A stretch of 64,000 nucleotides of DNA, from the NCBI GenBank assembly GCA_029243025.1, contig JAQWSU010000017.1:124001-188000 (forward strand). The letters are read 5' to 3'. This DNA is from Pirellulaceae bacterium. Its GTDB lineage: Bacteria > Planctomycetota > Planctomycetia > Pirellulales > Pirellulaceae. The position numbers were made by a program, and so were the translations under genes. Below the pieces are notes generated by a model. It ran no database searches, had not been told where the DNA came from, and worked only from the letters and a program-made list of their open reading frames with translations. Below, in pieces: positions 16,015 through 25,591 of this stretch (its first letter is position 1; each line of letters begins with the position of its first letter).

Positions 16015-18714
16015 ATGAGTCCGCTCTATTCGACCTACATTTTCGACAGAACACGTCTCTTGGGGTTCGCAAATAGAAAACTGTTTCATCGGCTACACCT
16101 AACGATGACTGAACCGTTTATCGAACACAAAACGAGCCTGTCAAATAAACTCATGAACGGTCTCTTAAACCGGATACTTGGATTTAATTCGGATTCGCGA
16201 GCAATCCTTGTAGATTCGAAACAGAGCCTCACCCCCATCGAAATTTCAAGGGCAATCGCGCGGTGTCGCTATCTAATTCACCAAGAACACCCGGGAAAGC
16301 GATTGGCTATCGTTGGAGGGTCATCGGTTGACTTCTTTATCTGGTTGCTTGCTGCCTGGTTTGAAGGAAAATCGGCGATTCCAATCGACAGGAGTTTTCC
16401 CGCGGAGCGACGTAGTTTCCTCTTAAAATATGCCGATGCAGGGGAAGTGAGCAACTTACCCGTGCGTGGCGAAGCGAGAAACGCTCCACCGCATGATTGG
16501 GACGACACTGACGAAGTAATCGTCCTCTTTACGAGTGGGACAACCGACCAGCCCACAGGATGGTCTATCCATGCCGGCATCCTGTTGGCAGATCAAACGC
16601 TGAATCAGATCCCCTTGATGAACGTGTTGCATTGGTCATCGATTTCGCATTCCCAATCCTCCTACCATGTGGTTTCCCTCTCTCACGGCAAACGTGTTAC
16701 CTGTGTCGCGAACGACGCATGGATGGATAACCAAAAGATGTTGGAAATCATTCGAAAATGGGATGCCGAGCTGGTTTTCTGCACCCCGTCCTACGCAAGT
16801 ATTATCGCGCAGAATGACGAGCCCTGGCTGAAAGAAGTCAAGACCTACCTCTACGGCGAAGTGGCCAATCTGGATCTCGTCAAAAGCTTGAACGCGACGA
16901 ATCTCTATGGACAAACCGAAGGTCCAGGTGCCTGGATGGCAATCCAAACTCCGCAAGGAGATTGGACTCCAGAACCCGACTACAAGCTTTCCATCTACGA
17001 ATGTAATTCAGATCTGGAAGTCAACGACACGGGCGTGATGGGTCACCTCGTTGCGAAATCAGGAAAATGGTTAGCATCGAAACAGATCGACAGCCTTTCG
17101 CCCATCGCGTTACCTTTCGATACAGGAGATTTAGCAGCGTGGACGTCCCTCGACCCACCCCGCTTCCAACTGCTGGGGCGTTCAAATCGGACCTGCAAAA
17201 TCCGAGGATTCCGAGTCGACCTAGCCGAAATCGAAGCCAAGCTGACATCGATCGGAAGCGATGCAGCGACGGTGCTTCTGAAAGATGACAAGCTGGTTGC
17301 CTACGTCACACCCGATGAACTCGATGTGGGTCGCCTCCGGACAACACTGGCGAAGTCCTTGCCTCACTACATGATCCCGTCCGTCATACAACCAGTCTCC
17401 GCACATCCCTTGATGACCAATGGAAAGGTCGACACTAGTTCGCTCCCCGAAATAAAAATCCAAACCGATTACGTCGCTCCAATCACACAAGCAGAATCAA
17501 CAATGTGTGATTTATGGCAAGAAATCCTCGACGTCGAGCGAGTCGGCACCCACGATGACTGGCACTCGCTCGGTGGAAACTCACTCACCGCCATGTTACT
17601 CGCCCAGCAAACCGGCTACACCATTCCCACCATTCTAACCAACCCAACAGTCAAAAAACTGTTGGCTGTAAAGGCGTCAGCCGAACCGATCAAACACGAT
17701 CCGAATGGACGGATCCCGTGGATCAGCGACTTTAGTCTCAACAGAAATTCCAGCCAACGCCCCACACTTCACCCCTACGTCATCAGAACAGTCATGCGAA
17801 TGGCCCGTTGTGGGATCAACCTTTTCAAAGGACTGATCATAACGACGGAGCCATTCGATCTTGAACCCGTTAACCAAACCGAGTTCACCCCACGAGAATG
17901 GGTCCGCATTCTACTCGAGACGCATCCCATTCTCACAGCAAGCATGCACCAGAACGCAGACACACTGCAACTTGGCATCTATGGAGTCGATGACGTTATA
18001 GTTTCTCCCAAAGAGAAACCACGGCGCATCGTTTACGACCTTATAAAGAACATCTATTCTGGGCCACTTTTCAAGATTCGAATCGACAAAACGACCGCAG
18101 GAAAGCCACAGGCAATTTTCTGGCTTCACCACCACATTGGCGACCAACAGTCGATTGGTATCCTGCAACGTGACCTACGGCGCATCGTCTCCCATGAACC
18201 GCTGAAACGCACCCCCACTGCCATTTATCGTCGGTTGAAGAACATCGCTTCACCAATGTTGGATGATGCAAAAACGCCATTGCTTTCCGTCCGTCGTCGT
18301 ATCATTGATCCGGTCGTTATGAGAAAAATATATCCGACCCGTGATCGTCAGGGACGAACTCAACTTGAGGTCTTAGCGGACCTTCTGCGAGAATTAACCA
18401 ACGCGACGAGTGGTGATTTTTACCTCACCGTCGATCTTCGATTTCTATCAGGACATCCTGAAGCTGCTAACGCGGTCGGTTTTTTGGCAGCCGGCATCGT
18501 GCGAGCATCACTCAGTCCGTCAGGCATCAGCTATAAACTATTCTGCGTGACACCAAAACAAACAAGTCTGCACCGATTTATTCTCGTCAACTTACGGCTA
18601 ACGCAAACCGATCCTCCGCTCGTTCACCGCAAGTCAAGAACAATTTCATTCCTTCCTGGCCATCTCGACATCGAAATGGGGCCGAGTCGATTCAACGCGA
18701 CTTGGTCCGAATGA
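16015..18714 (+). CDS. Stand-alone NRPS-like protein: adenylation, carrier and condensation-like domains
   Basis: An 899-residue protein with the order A-PCP-C. The adenylation domain shows A3-like LFTSGTTDQPTGW (about 170), A5-like NLYGQTEGPG (about 295), A7-like DTGDLAAW (about 368), A8-like GRSNRTCKIRGFRVDLAEIE (about 387) and A10-like NGKVDTSSLP (about 468). The A3 lysine (PKG) is replaced by threonine. The carrier site is LGGNSLTAML (serine near 520, the expected phosphopantetheine attachment). The condensation-like part has HHHIGDQ (about 705), matching HHxxxD but with Q for the usual G, and is compact (about 330 residues). There is no thioesterase. Start codons at 16015, 16105 and 16153 are possible; none has a strong Shine-Dalgarno. 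The gene stands alone, with long non-coding flanks. It may couple an amino or aryl acid to a small acceptor; product unknown. Confidence 0.82.
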   Translation: MSPLYSTYIFDRTRLLGFANRKLFHRLHLTMTEPFIEHKTSLSNKLMNGLLNRILGFNSDSRAILVDSKQSLTPIEISRAIARCRYLIHQEHPGKRLAIVGGSSVDFFIWLLAAWFEGKSAIPIDRSFPAERRSFLLKYADAGEVSNLPVRGEARNAPPHDWDDTDEVIVLFTSGTTDQPTGWSIHAGILLADQTLNQIPLMNVLHWSSISHSQSSYHVVSLSHGKRVTCVANDAWMDNQKMLEIIRKWDAELVFCTPSYASIIAQNDEPWLKEVKTYLYGEVANLDLVKSLNATNLYGQTEGPGAWMAIQTPQGDWTPEPDYKLSIYECNSDLEVNDTGVMGHLVAKSGKWLASKQIDSLSPIALPFDTGDLAAWTSLDPPRFQLLGRSNRTCKIRGFRVDLAEIEAKLTSIGSDAATVLLKDDKLVAYVTPDELDVGRLRTTLAKSLPHYMIPSVIQPVSAHPLMTNGKVDTSSLPEIKIQTDYVAPITQAESTMCDLWQEILDVERVGTHDDWHSLGGNSLTAMLLAQQTGYTIPTILTNPTVKKLLAVKASAEPIKHDPNGRIPWISDFSLNRNSSQRPTLHPYVIRTVMRMARCGINLFKGLIITTEPFDLEPVNQTEFTPREWVRILLETHPILTASMHQNADTLQLGIYGVDDVIVSPKEKPRRIVYDLIKNIYSGPLFKIRIDKTTAGKPQAIFWLHHHIGDQQSIGILQRDLRRIVSHEPLKRTPTAIYRRLKNIASPMLDDAKTPLLSVRRRIIDPVVMRKIYPTRDRQGRTQLEVLADLLRELTNATSGDFYLTVDLRFLSGHPEAANAVGFLAAGIVRASLSPSGISYKLFCVTPKQTSLHRFILVNLRLTQTDPPLVHRKSRTISFLPGHLDIEMGPSRFNATWSE

Positions 18715-18826
18715 CCCCGTCGCTAGTTGGGTTCACGAACGACCAAAACTCTTAAGATCGATCCACTCCAATCCAGCGGTCGTGCCCCAATACGCCCTTC
18801 TCAGGCCAAACCTGTGAGATGCCTGA

Positions 18827-18854
18827 AATTTCTTGACTCGCAAAGCAAGAAATT
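18827..18854. terminator. Inverted repeat downstream of NRPS-like gene
   Basis: Perfect 9-bp arms AATTTCTTG and CAAGAAATT enclose a 10-base loop about 110 bases after the NRPS-like stop. AT-rich stem, no following T-run; a terminator role is only suggested by position. Confidence 0.35.
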
Positions 18855-19252
18855 CCTCGAGAGAATATTTCTTGATTAAGGTTTCAGAATTCGACAGGCG
18901 TCCCTCCGTTTTACTGCGTTCGTCGTCCGGCAGCCTCTTTCGCCATTCGGCTGCTCGCTCTCCCTCATCATTCGGCTACGATGCGAACGAGGAACTTCCG
19001 GTTGCCAATCGATTTCCTTTCCGATGACCGATCCTGCAGTTGATCGAACGGCTCCGACCCAGGCCCTCGATTGAAGATTCAACGACTTAAATCGGCTTTC
19101 AGCCGCAAAACGACCGCATCCACGTAGTCGAATCCAACCAACAGGCTGACTGACATTCTTGCCAACCACGCTTTCGCTGTCAGTGCGTGAATCCGCTTCT
19201 GTTAACAGTCCTTCACAATCCTGTTAAGATTTTTCAACGAACCGAGGCAGCA

Positions 19253-19354
19253 ATGAAAACAATCCGAAGCAGAATCACGGCAGACAGTTTCGCTCTGGGA
19301 GTGATTTACGTATCCCCCAGGGAAGCATCACGCCAAACGGGTTTATCGGTTTAG
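19253..19354 (+). CDS. Possible 33-aa short ORF
   Basis: ATG at 19253 is preceded by GAGG five bases upstream, and a 33-codon frame ends at TAG 19352-19354. The peptide starts MKTIRSRITADSFALG and is basic with a modest hydrophobic centre. It could be a leader peptide or a chance frame. No family recognised. Confidence 0.25.
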   Translation: MKTIRSRITADSFALGVIYVSPREASRQTGLSV

Positions 19355-19561
19355 ATTGGCCAATTCCCGGGTGATCCGTGGCTTTAGGATTGCATCCTTA
19401 AACGTCCCAGCTAGACTAATCGTTGGACCTCATTCAACCGCCGTATTCATTCCATAACGGTGCATCTCATCAGCATGGTTCCGTTCTGAGCTTTAATCGC
19501 CTGCCCGTCAACGGCGGAAAAACCAACAGTACTCACGATTTAGAGAGTCAGTGGAAGATCG

Positions 19562-21985
19562 ATGTACACTCGGCAAATTCTTATGGTGGCTCTCGCAACA
19601 GTCATATTTTGCAGCCCTGGTGCGGCAGATATTTTCCACCAAACCAGCAATCAATTGATTCCCGGCACGCTTGGCATCAAGCCAACCCGAGGCGTCGATT
19701 TACATGGATTTGATTTGGCATCGGCCGGGCTCCGACTTCGGAACCTGACCAACGCGAAACTATCAAATGCCAATTTGACGGAAGCGACCTTATATCAATC
19801 GATTTTGAACGGGGCCGATTTGACAGGCGCGAACGTCTCTCGGGCAAACCTTGGCTCAACACGAGGTTTCACAAGCGATCAACTCTATTCCACCGCCAGC
19901 TACCGATCAGGTGACCTACGCGGCATCAAACTGCGCAAAAACGATCTGACGGGTTGGGACCTTAGCTACCAGAATTTAACCGGTGGCAACGTCGAGTCAT
20001 CGGAATTGGTGAACACAAATTTCCGAGACGCCGATTTGACGAAAATGTCGTTCCAATTCGCCACGTTACGCGGCGCGAATCTGACGAATGCAATCGTTGG
20101 TTACACTGACTTTCGCGCCACCACTTCCCTTGGCATGACCAAAGAACAGTTGTACTCGACGGCCAGTTATCGAAACCATGACCTGAGTGGCATTCGACTT
20201 TGGGAAAACGATCTTAGCAACTGGAACTTTTCCGGGCAAAACCTACACGACGCGAAGTTTCATCGTGCCACGCTCACGAATGCCAGTTTTGATCAGGCGG
20301 ACGTCGTTGGGGCCCACCTCGTCGACGTAACGTCAAGTGGATTCACCAAAGAGCAGCTCTATTCGACAGCCAGTTTCCAGTCCCAAACATTGCGTGGCAC
20401 TCAACTGAGCCAAAATGATCTGCGAGGCTGGAATTTTCGTGGTCAAGACCTGACGAACGCCGATCTTTTCCGATCCGATGTGAAGAACGCTGATTTCACC
20501 GATGCGATCATCCAACACACAACGCTTGGTGCCGGAACAACACGAGACCAAGTCTACGCGACAGCCAGTTATCGGGACAAGAATCTTCGTGGCGTTTACT
20601 TCAGTTCAAACAATCTATCAGGGTGGAATTTTTCCCGACAGAATCTCGACGATGCCTATCTGGGCTATTCCTCACTAAAAAGAGCGAATCTCTCACAAGC
20701 GAACATCCGCGGCGCAAACTTCGAGCATACAGGCCTTACGAAAGAACAGGTTTATTCCACTCGTAGTTACCAACACCGAGACCTCCAAGGAATTCAGTTC
20801 AACGGCAATGACTTACGCGGAATCGATTTGGCCACACAAAACCTCGCCGGTGCCTCTTTTGTCGAAACGACACTCAGCAATGCAGATATGAACTTTGCCA
20901 ATATCTCGGGTGCGGACTTTGCCTTAACGACAAACAACGGCTTGACGAAAGCTCAATTCTATCAGACAGCCAATTACCGCGCCAAAAAGCTGAATGGCGT
21001 ATCGCTCCGGGGAAACAACCTGGCTGGCTGGAGCTTTCGTGAACAAGATCTTTTCGGGGCCAGCTTCGCTAGTGCCAATCTCAGTGAAACCGACTTCTCT
21101 GACTCATCCGTACAAAACGGTTCTTTCGAAAACACAACCTCCAAGGGATTCACGAAAGACCAACTTTACTCGACGGCTAGTTACAAGCAACGAAACCTAC
21201 AGGGCATCCGACTTCAAGCCAATGAACTTCGCAACTGGGATTTGAGCGAGCAGAATCTGATCGATGCCGACCTGTTTCTTTCAACTTTGCGAAACGTTAA
21301 CTTCAGTGACTCCAATCTACGAGGCGCCTTGCTCTCTCCTACTTTTGGCACGAATCTCTCGGGAACAAATCTAAAGAATGCATCGTTACTCGGCGTCGAA
21401 ATGGATTACGCCATCGTTGATAAATGGACGACTTACAACCAATGGACCGTGTTTCCCTCCGGTTACGATCCGATGGAGACCGGCATGACGTTTGAAGAAT
21501 CGCCGGCTGGTGATCTGGACGCCGGTGGCTTTCTCAACGCCGAGGACGCGAATATGCTGATTCAAAAAATCCGCGGCGTACATCCGAGCAAAAGTTTCTC
21601 TGCGGAAGAACTGTTCGACATCAATTTTGACAGCACTGTTGACCATCGAGATCTCGAGGCTTGGGTACATGACGTTGCCCACACCTGGTTTGGCGATTCA
21701 AACGTCGACGGCGAGTTTGACAGCACCGATCTGGTGATGGTATTCCAAGCGGGTGAATATGAGGACCATCTTTCTCACAATTCAAGCTGGGCAAGCGGTG
21801 ACTGGAATGGTGATGGAGAATTCGATACGGGTGACATGATTATCGCCTTTCAAGATGGTGGCTTCAGCCAAGGTCCGCGAGGCGCAGCCCCGATAGTTCC
21901 GGAACCGAGCAGTGCTCTTTCGTTGGGCATCGCAGTCGTCCTGGGACTGCTCACGCGCCGACGTCGTCAAAAATCAAATCGGTAA
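19562..21985 (+). CDS. Secreted pentapeptide-repeat protein with dockerin-like module and PEP-CTERM anchor
   Basis: An 807-residue exported protein. The signal peptide is at residues 1-23 (hydrophobic MVALATVIFC core). Residues about 45-640 are pentapeptide-type A(D/N)LxX sequence organised into seven larger repeats. Each begins GFTKEQLYSTASY-like, followed by L-G-I-x-L-x-x-N-D-L-x-x-W, near residues 102, 191, 260, 325, 391, 460 and 530. Two Ca-binding EF/dockerin-like stretches follow (GDSNVDGEFDSTD, GDWNGDGEFDTGD; about 715-765). The C-terminus is a PEP-CTERM signal: VPEPSS at 779, hydrophobic helix and RRRR. It would be a right-handed beta-helix rod sorted by an exosortase system. GGAAG just before the ATG may be the ribosome binding site. 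Function is likely surface or matrix-related. Confidence 0.88.
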   Translation: MYTRQILMVALATVIFCSPGAADIFHQTSNQLIPGTLGIKPTRGVDLHGFDLASAGLRLRNLTNAKLSNANLTEATLYQSILNGADLTGANVSRANLGSTRGFTSDQLYSTASYRSGDLRGIKLRKNDLTGWDLSYQNLTGGNVESSELVNTNFRDADLTKMSFQFATLRGANLTNAIVGYTDFRATTSLGMTKEQLYSTASYRNHDLSGIRLWENDLSNWNFSGQNLHDAKFHRATLTNASFDQADVVGAHLVDVTSSGFTKEQLYSTASFQSQTLRGTQLSQNDLRGWNFRGQDLTNADLFRSDVKNADFTDAIIQHTTLGAGTTRDQVYATASYRDKNLRGVYFSSNNLSGWNFSRQNLDDAYLGYSSLKRANLSQANIRGANFEHTGLTKEQVYSTRSYQHRDLQGIQFNGNDLRGIDLATQNLAGASFVETTLSNADMNFANISGADFALTTNNGLTKAQFYQTANYRAKKLNGVSLRGNNLAGWSFREQDLFGASFASANLSETDFSDSSVQNGSFENTTSKGFTKDQLYSTASYKQRNLQGIRLQANELRNWDLSEQNLIDADLFLSTLRNVNFSDSNLRGALLSPTFGTNLSGTNLKNASLLGVEMDYAIVDKWTTYNQWTVFPSGYDPMETGMTFEESPAGDLDAGGFLNAEDANMLIQKIRGVHPSKSFSAEELFDINFDSTVDHRDLEAWVHDVAHTWFGDSNVDGEFDSTDLVMVFQAGEYEDHLSHNSSWASGDWNGDGEFDTGDMIIAFQDGGFSQGPRGAAPIVPEPSSALSLGIAVVLGLLTRRRRQKSNR

Positions 21986-22283
21986 GCAGCAACTACCATT
22001 TTGGGCGACTCAAAGAGCTCATCTAACGCGCTGTTTTCCCGCAATCAGGGTGCTTGTTTGCCGCTATTTGCCTTCCCCTGCACTCCCACCTGAAGGGATA
22101 TTTCACCCTTAAAAACGCGGTCAGCCTATCGATTGGAGTGGATTTGCGGCCGGATTTTGACATTTTTCACCCAAAGAGTTCACGCTGTTTAGTGATCGGA
22201 ATTGAAACTGGCCCCCAGGACAGGATAGACTGTGTGTTCATTCCTTCTTCTGGTCGAAACCCCACACAGCCGGGAGAGCCCAA
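21986..22283. other. Intergenic region before DUF1501 gene
   Basis: About 300 bases without a supported gene. A weak inverted repeat (AAGGG...CCCTT near 22092-22109) lies about 110 bases after the pentapeptide-gene stop. A TTGACA-like hexamer occurs near 22155 but without a convincing -10 partner. Nothing more seen. Confidence 0.35.
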
Positions 22284-23621
22284 ATGCTCACCATTCAAGG
22301 ATCGTCGAACGCCCAACTCTGCGACGGAGTCAGCCGTCGTCGATTCATGCAGATTGGTTCGCTGTCGATGTTTGGTCTGACTCTGGCGGACCTTCTGCGC
22401 GCCGAAACGTCTCAACCCTCCAAAAGATCCAAAAGATCGGTAATCTTGATCTGGCAACATGGTGGCCCTTCCCAGCTCGACACGTTCGACATGAAGCCTA
22501 ACGTGGTTGAAGAAGTCCGTGGCCCCTACCAGCCAATCTCCACGACTCTACCGGGATTACAGATTTGCGAATTGATGCCTTACCATGCCCAGATCATGGA
22601 TAAGTGCTCGGTGATCCGATCGTTCACCCATGGCAATGGGGACCATTGGGCGGCAGCTCACTGGATGCTGACCGGTTACCTGGGTGCCACGGGAGCCGAC
22701 CGAGTTCCGCGCAATCCCTCAATGGGAGCTATTTCCTCCCATCTACTTGGCCCGCGGCGGCGAGGCGTGCCGGCGACGGTGAACATGAATGATGGCGGTT
22801 TTGGGTTTCACGGGGCGGCCCATTTAGGAGTGGCTCATAATCCGTTCCGCACGGGTGAATTCAGCTATGGAAACGAGGCCGGTCGATTGCCAACCGGTAG
22901 CGACAAGAGCTTTCAGTTGACTGATGGACTTTCGAAAGATCGCTTGGTCAACCGCCTTTCGCTCATGAAACAGTTTGATCGCCTGAGGCGTGATGTGGAT
23001 GCATCAGGAACATTCGACCACATGGACGACATGAGTCTACAGGCCCAGGACATGTTACTTTCGGGACGGGCCCGGGAAGCATTTAATTTGGATCGCGAGG
23101 ATCCAAAAATGCGAGAAGCATACGGCCCCGGCTGGGGGGAACAAGCCTTGCTGGCTCGACGATTGATCGAAGCGGGCGTTCGTTTCGTCTCACTGAACAC
23201 CGGATACTGGGACGATCACGGCAACATCAAGCGTGCTCTCGACGACAAACTCGTGCGTCATGACCGTGCCGTCGGGGTTTTGATTCAAGATTTGGCGGAT
23301 CGCGGCATGCTGGAAGATACCCTGGTGATCACGGCGGGAGAATTTGGCCGCACGCCTCGCATCAACAAAAACGCTGGACGGGACCACTGGCCCCAAGCCC
23401 AGAGCATTCTCTTTGCCGGTGGCGGATTTCGCCACGGCCAAGTCATTGGTAGCACCAACTCAAAAGCCGAACACCCCACCTCACGACCAATTAGCCCAGC
23501 AGACTTCAACGCGATTATCTACCACTCGCTCGGATTACGACCGGAAAATACCATTCGCGATCGTTCAGGGCGTCCTATCTTCTTGGCTCCGGGGGGGGTG
23601 GTTCCCGCAGAAATGGTTTAA
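22284..23621 (+). CDS. DUF1501 domain protein (Tat-exported, sulfatase-like fold)
   Basis: A 445-residue planctomycete DUF1501 protein. The N-terminus carries a twin-arginine-like signal (SRRRFMQIGSLSMFGLTLADLL). Family landmarks follow: VILIWQHGGPSQLDTFDMKP, then GNGDHWAAAHWMLTGY, and near the C-terminus TLVITAGEFGRTPRINKNAGRDHWPQAQS. DUF1501 is related in fold to the alkaline phosphatase/sulfatase superfamily; the activity is not established. GGGAGAG six bases before the ATG supports this start. DUF1501 genes are usually paired with DUF1549/DUF1553 cytochrome genes; here the next gene is a convergent cytochrome/propeller instead. Confidence 0.92.
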   Translation: MLTIQGSSNAQLCDGVSRRRFMQIGSLSMFGLTLADLLRAETSQPSKRSKRSVILIWQHGGPSQLDTFDMKPNVVEEVRGPYQPISTTLPGLQICELMPYHAQIMDKCSVIRSFTHGNGDHWAAAHWMLTGYLGATGADRVPRNPSMGAISSHLLGPRRRGVPATVNMNDGGFGFHGAAHLGVAHNPFRTGEFSYGNEAGRLPTGSDKSFQLTDGLSKDRLVNRLSLMKQFDRLRRDVDASGTFDHMDDMSLQAQDMLLSGRAREAFNLDREDPKMREAYGPGWGEQALLARRLIEAGVRFVSLNTGYWDDHGNIKRALDDKLVRHDRAVGVLIQDLADRGMLEDTLVITAGEFGRTPRINKNAGRDHWPQAQSILFAGGGFRHGQVIGSTNSKAEHPTSRPISPADFNAIIYHSLGLRPENTIRDRSGRPIFLAPGGVVPAEMV

Positions 23622-23670
23622 CGGGCTGCGAAAACGATCGGGAAGTGAACCACCTTGATGCGACCCACGA

Positions 23671-25491
23671 CTAAAGCCGCCTCAGATAATCGAGTAGAAT
23701 TTCAATCTCCTCGGCCACGATCTCAAGCTTCGCCGGATGGGGAAATGTATCATCAATCACCTGCTTTAATGACTCCGCTCGGCCGTCATGAAACCAACGT
23801 ACGCGTTGACTAACGCCGAGTAACGACGGCGGGTTAAACTGTTTTTTTCCCATCTCATCGATTAATCCCACATCAAACGTCCCACCCGATGTGAATCGAT
23901 CGCCTTCGTGACAGTCAGCACAACCGTACCGTTCGAAGAGTCGTCGGCCGAGTATCATGCGAGATGAATCAGCCACCACTTGAACCGGTGGAGCAGGCGA
24001 AAGAGTCGCCAAAAACGCTTGCAACGCATCCAGTTGTTGCTTCGAAGGACCCGGGCCTTGCATCGACGCCACCATTGACTTCCGAATCTGCTCCCTGAGT
24101 TGATGAACAGAACCGTCCCAGGCCCATGGGCCACTTTTCGCCGTACCCATGAGAGTGGGAATCTGTTTCGGGGCACCGTAGTTGCCGTCACCCAACGTAT
24201 CAGCAAGTCCGCCGTTGGTATGACCGTCCGTGTGACAACTGTGGCAACTCATCCAATGGTCGTGTGACAAGGTGGCATCATAAAAAATTCGTTCCCCCTG
24301 CTGCGCGAGCGTAAGTTCTGGTTGGATCCCCAACGAGATTTCGCTTAAATCGTTACGCGCCTCCGAAGGATTTCGTGTGGCGTAATCATCACCCGCATAA
24401 GCTTTCTGTTCCTGCAGTCGACTTGATTCGACCTCCACCGATGACGGTATCCAGGTAAGTGAATCCGAAAACTGATTGGCAATCAAAAACCCTTTGCCTG
24501 TCGGCTCCACTGCAATCGCCACCGGTCGCTGTCCCGTCACAAAACGTTCTTCTTGGCGCCCGTCTGTTGAAAGCAGGGCCACCTGATGTACACCGGAGAG
24601 GCAGACAAACAGTCTGCCAGATTCATCAACGGCGAAATCCCCAGGATCGCCAGCTCCGCGCCTCACCGTACCGAGCGGTATGAAGCGGCTTCCTTCCATC
24701 AAATCAGCTCCCGGATCAAGCAGTCGAGTGATCGAAATACTTCGCAGGCAATTCGTCATCAACACGCTCCAAATAATATTATCGCGTGTAGTTGGTGCGA
24801 GTGGATTAAGAACCTGTTGAGCAACGATGAGCCGATCCCCAGATGGACTGAGAACCAGGCCACGTAAATTGTGCCCCGGAATCATTCGGACCGATTCGAT
24901 GACACCTGAGCGGGTATCGACCACCCCGATCGCACCAGCAAACGCATCGGCCACAACCAACGTGCGACTGGAAGGCAACAAAAGCATTTCTCGTGGTGCG
25001 AATGGCAGATCAATTGTCCGCCGAGTCCCAAAACGAAGCTGATCGCCGACGAATTCGAGTTCCACTTGCACAACCCTACGAGACCAGAGACAACTCACAA
25101 ACGCCTGCCGCCCATCAGCGCTGACAATGATACGAACAGGATGTTGTTCAACTGACAACTTTCCCCGTACCTTCAAACGATGTCCCTGGAAAGACGCCGC
25201 TACGATCTGGTGATTCGCCGAATCAACAACTAACACTGTTTCCTGCTTCAAACAAACCGCCAAATCTTGCGGAGTACCACCAATCGTTTCCTCGGAAATA
25301 ACAGAACGGCTTTGCAGATCTATCAAACTCAGGGAACCCGACTTTTGATTCACGACGCAAGCGATTTGGTCTTCATTGACAAATTCAAGCGCGATGGGCC
25401 CGCGAACCGCTTGCTGGCCAACCGCTCCATCTTCCGCATAGGCAATACGGGCAGTCATCGCAATAATGAAGCCTACTAGAAGAAATCGCAT
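23671..25491 (-). CDS. Secreted beta-propeller fused to di-haem cytochrome c domain
   Basis: A 606-residue exported protein with a signal peptide (MRFLLVGFIIAMTARIAYA). Residues about 25-370 are beta-propeller repeats of the YVTN/lactonase type (VNQKSGSLSLIDLQSRSV, VVDSANHQIVAASFQG, VADAFAGAIGVVDTRSG). The C-terminal third resembles di-haem cytochrome c peroxidase/MauG-type domains. Two haem-binding CxxCH sites are visible, SCHSCHTDGH (about 415) and CADCHEGD (about 522), plus a methionine-rich stretch between. It is probably a periplasmic redox protein. ATG 25491 is chosen over the longer frame (TTG 25503) because GGGTGAG lies just upstream. It ends convergently about 50 bases from the DUF1501 gene. 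Confidence 0.88.
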   Translation of the reverse strand: MRFLLVGFIIAMTARIAYAEDGAVGQQAVRGPIALEFVNEDQIACVVNQKSGSLSLIDLQSRSVISEETIGGTPQDLAVCLKQETVLVVDSANHQIVAASFQGHRLKVRGKLSVEQHPVRIIVSADGRQAFVSCLWSRRVVQVELEFVGDQLRFGTRRTIDLPFAPREMLLLPSSRTLVVADAFAGAIGVVDTRSGVIESVRMIPGHNLRGLVLSPSGDRLIVAQQVLNPLAPTTRDNIIWSVLMTNCLRSISITRLLDPGADLMEGSRFIPLGTVRRGAGDPGDFAVDESGRLFVCLSGVHQVALLSTDGRQEERFVTGQRPVAIAVEPTGKGFLIANQFSDSLTWIPSSVEVESSRLQEQKAYAGDDYATRNPSEARNDLSEISLGIQPELTLAQQGERIFYDATLSHDHWMSCHSCHTDGHTNGGLADTLGDGNYGAPKQIPTLMGTAKSGPWAWDGSVHQLREQIRKSMVASMQGPGPSKQQLDALQAFLATLSPAPPVQVVADSSRMILGRRLFERYGCADCHEGDRFTSGGTFDVGLIDEMGKKQFNPPSLLGVSQRVRWFHDGRAESLKQVIDDTFPHPAKLEIVAEEIEILLDYLRRL

Positions 25492-25591
25492 GGTCTCACC
25501 CAAACAATGATCCTTACAAGTCTGCGGCGGCCGCCAGCTGCGGCACCGATTCTTATGATTATCTTACTACAATCGAGCCGGAGCATTACGC

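Larger units (their letters stand above)
18715..19561. other. Long (about 850 bp) intergenic region with hairpin and possible short ORF
   Basis: This is the largest gene-poor stretch in the window, between the NRPS-like gene and the pentapeptide-repeat gene. It holds an AT-rich inverted repeat (18827-18854) and a 33-codon frame with a GAGG Shine-Dalgarno (19253-19354). Downstream of that lie G/C-rich alternations (CCCCCAGGG, CCCGGG) that could fold. No homologue of a known RNA is recognised by eye. It may contain a decayed gene, but I cannot identify one. Confidence 0.4.

Noticed and set aside
18876-19169. 97-codon minus-strand frame in the long gap after the NRPS-like gene
   Set aside because: Arg/Ser-rich, no ribosome binding site, no motif; looks like a chance open frame.
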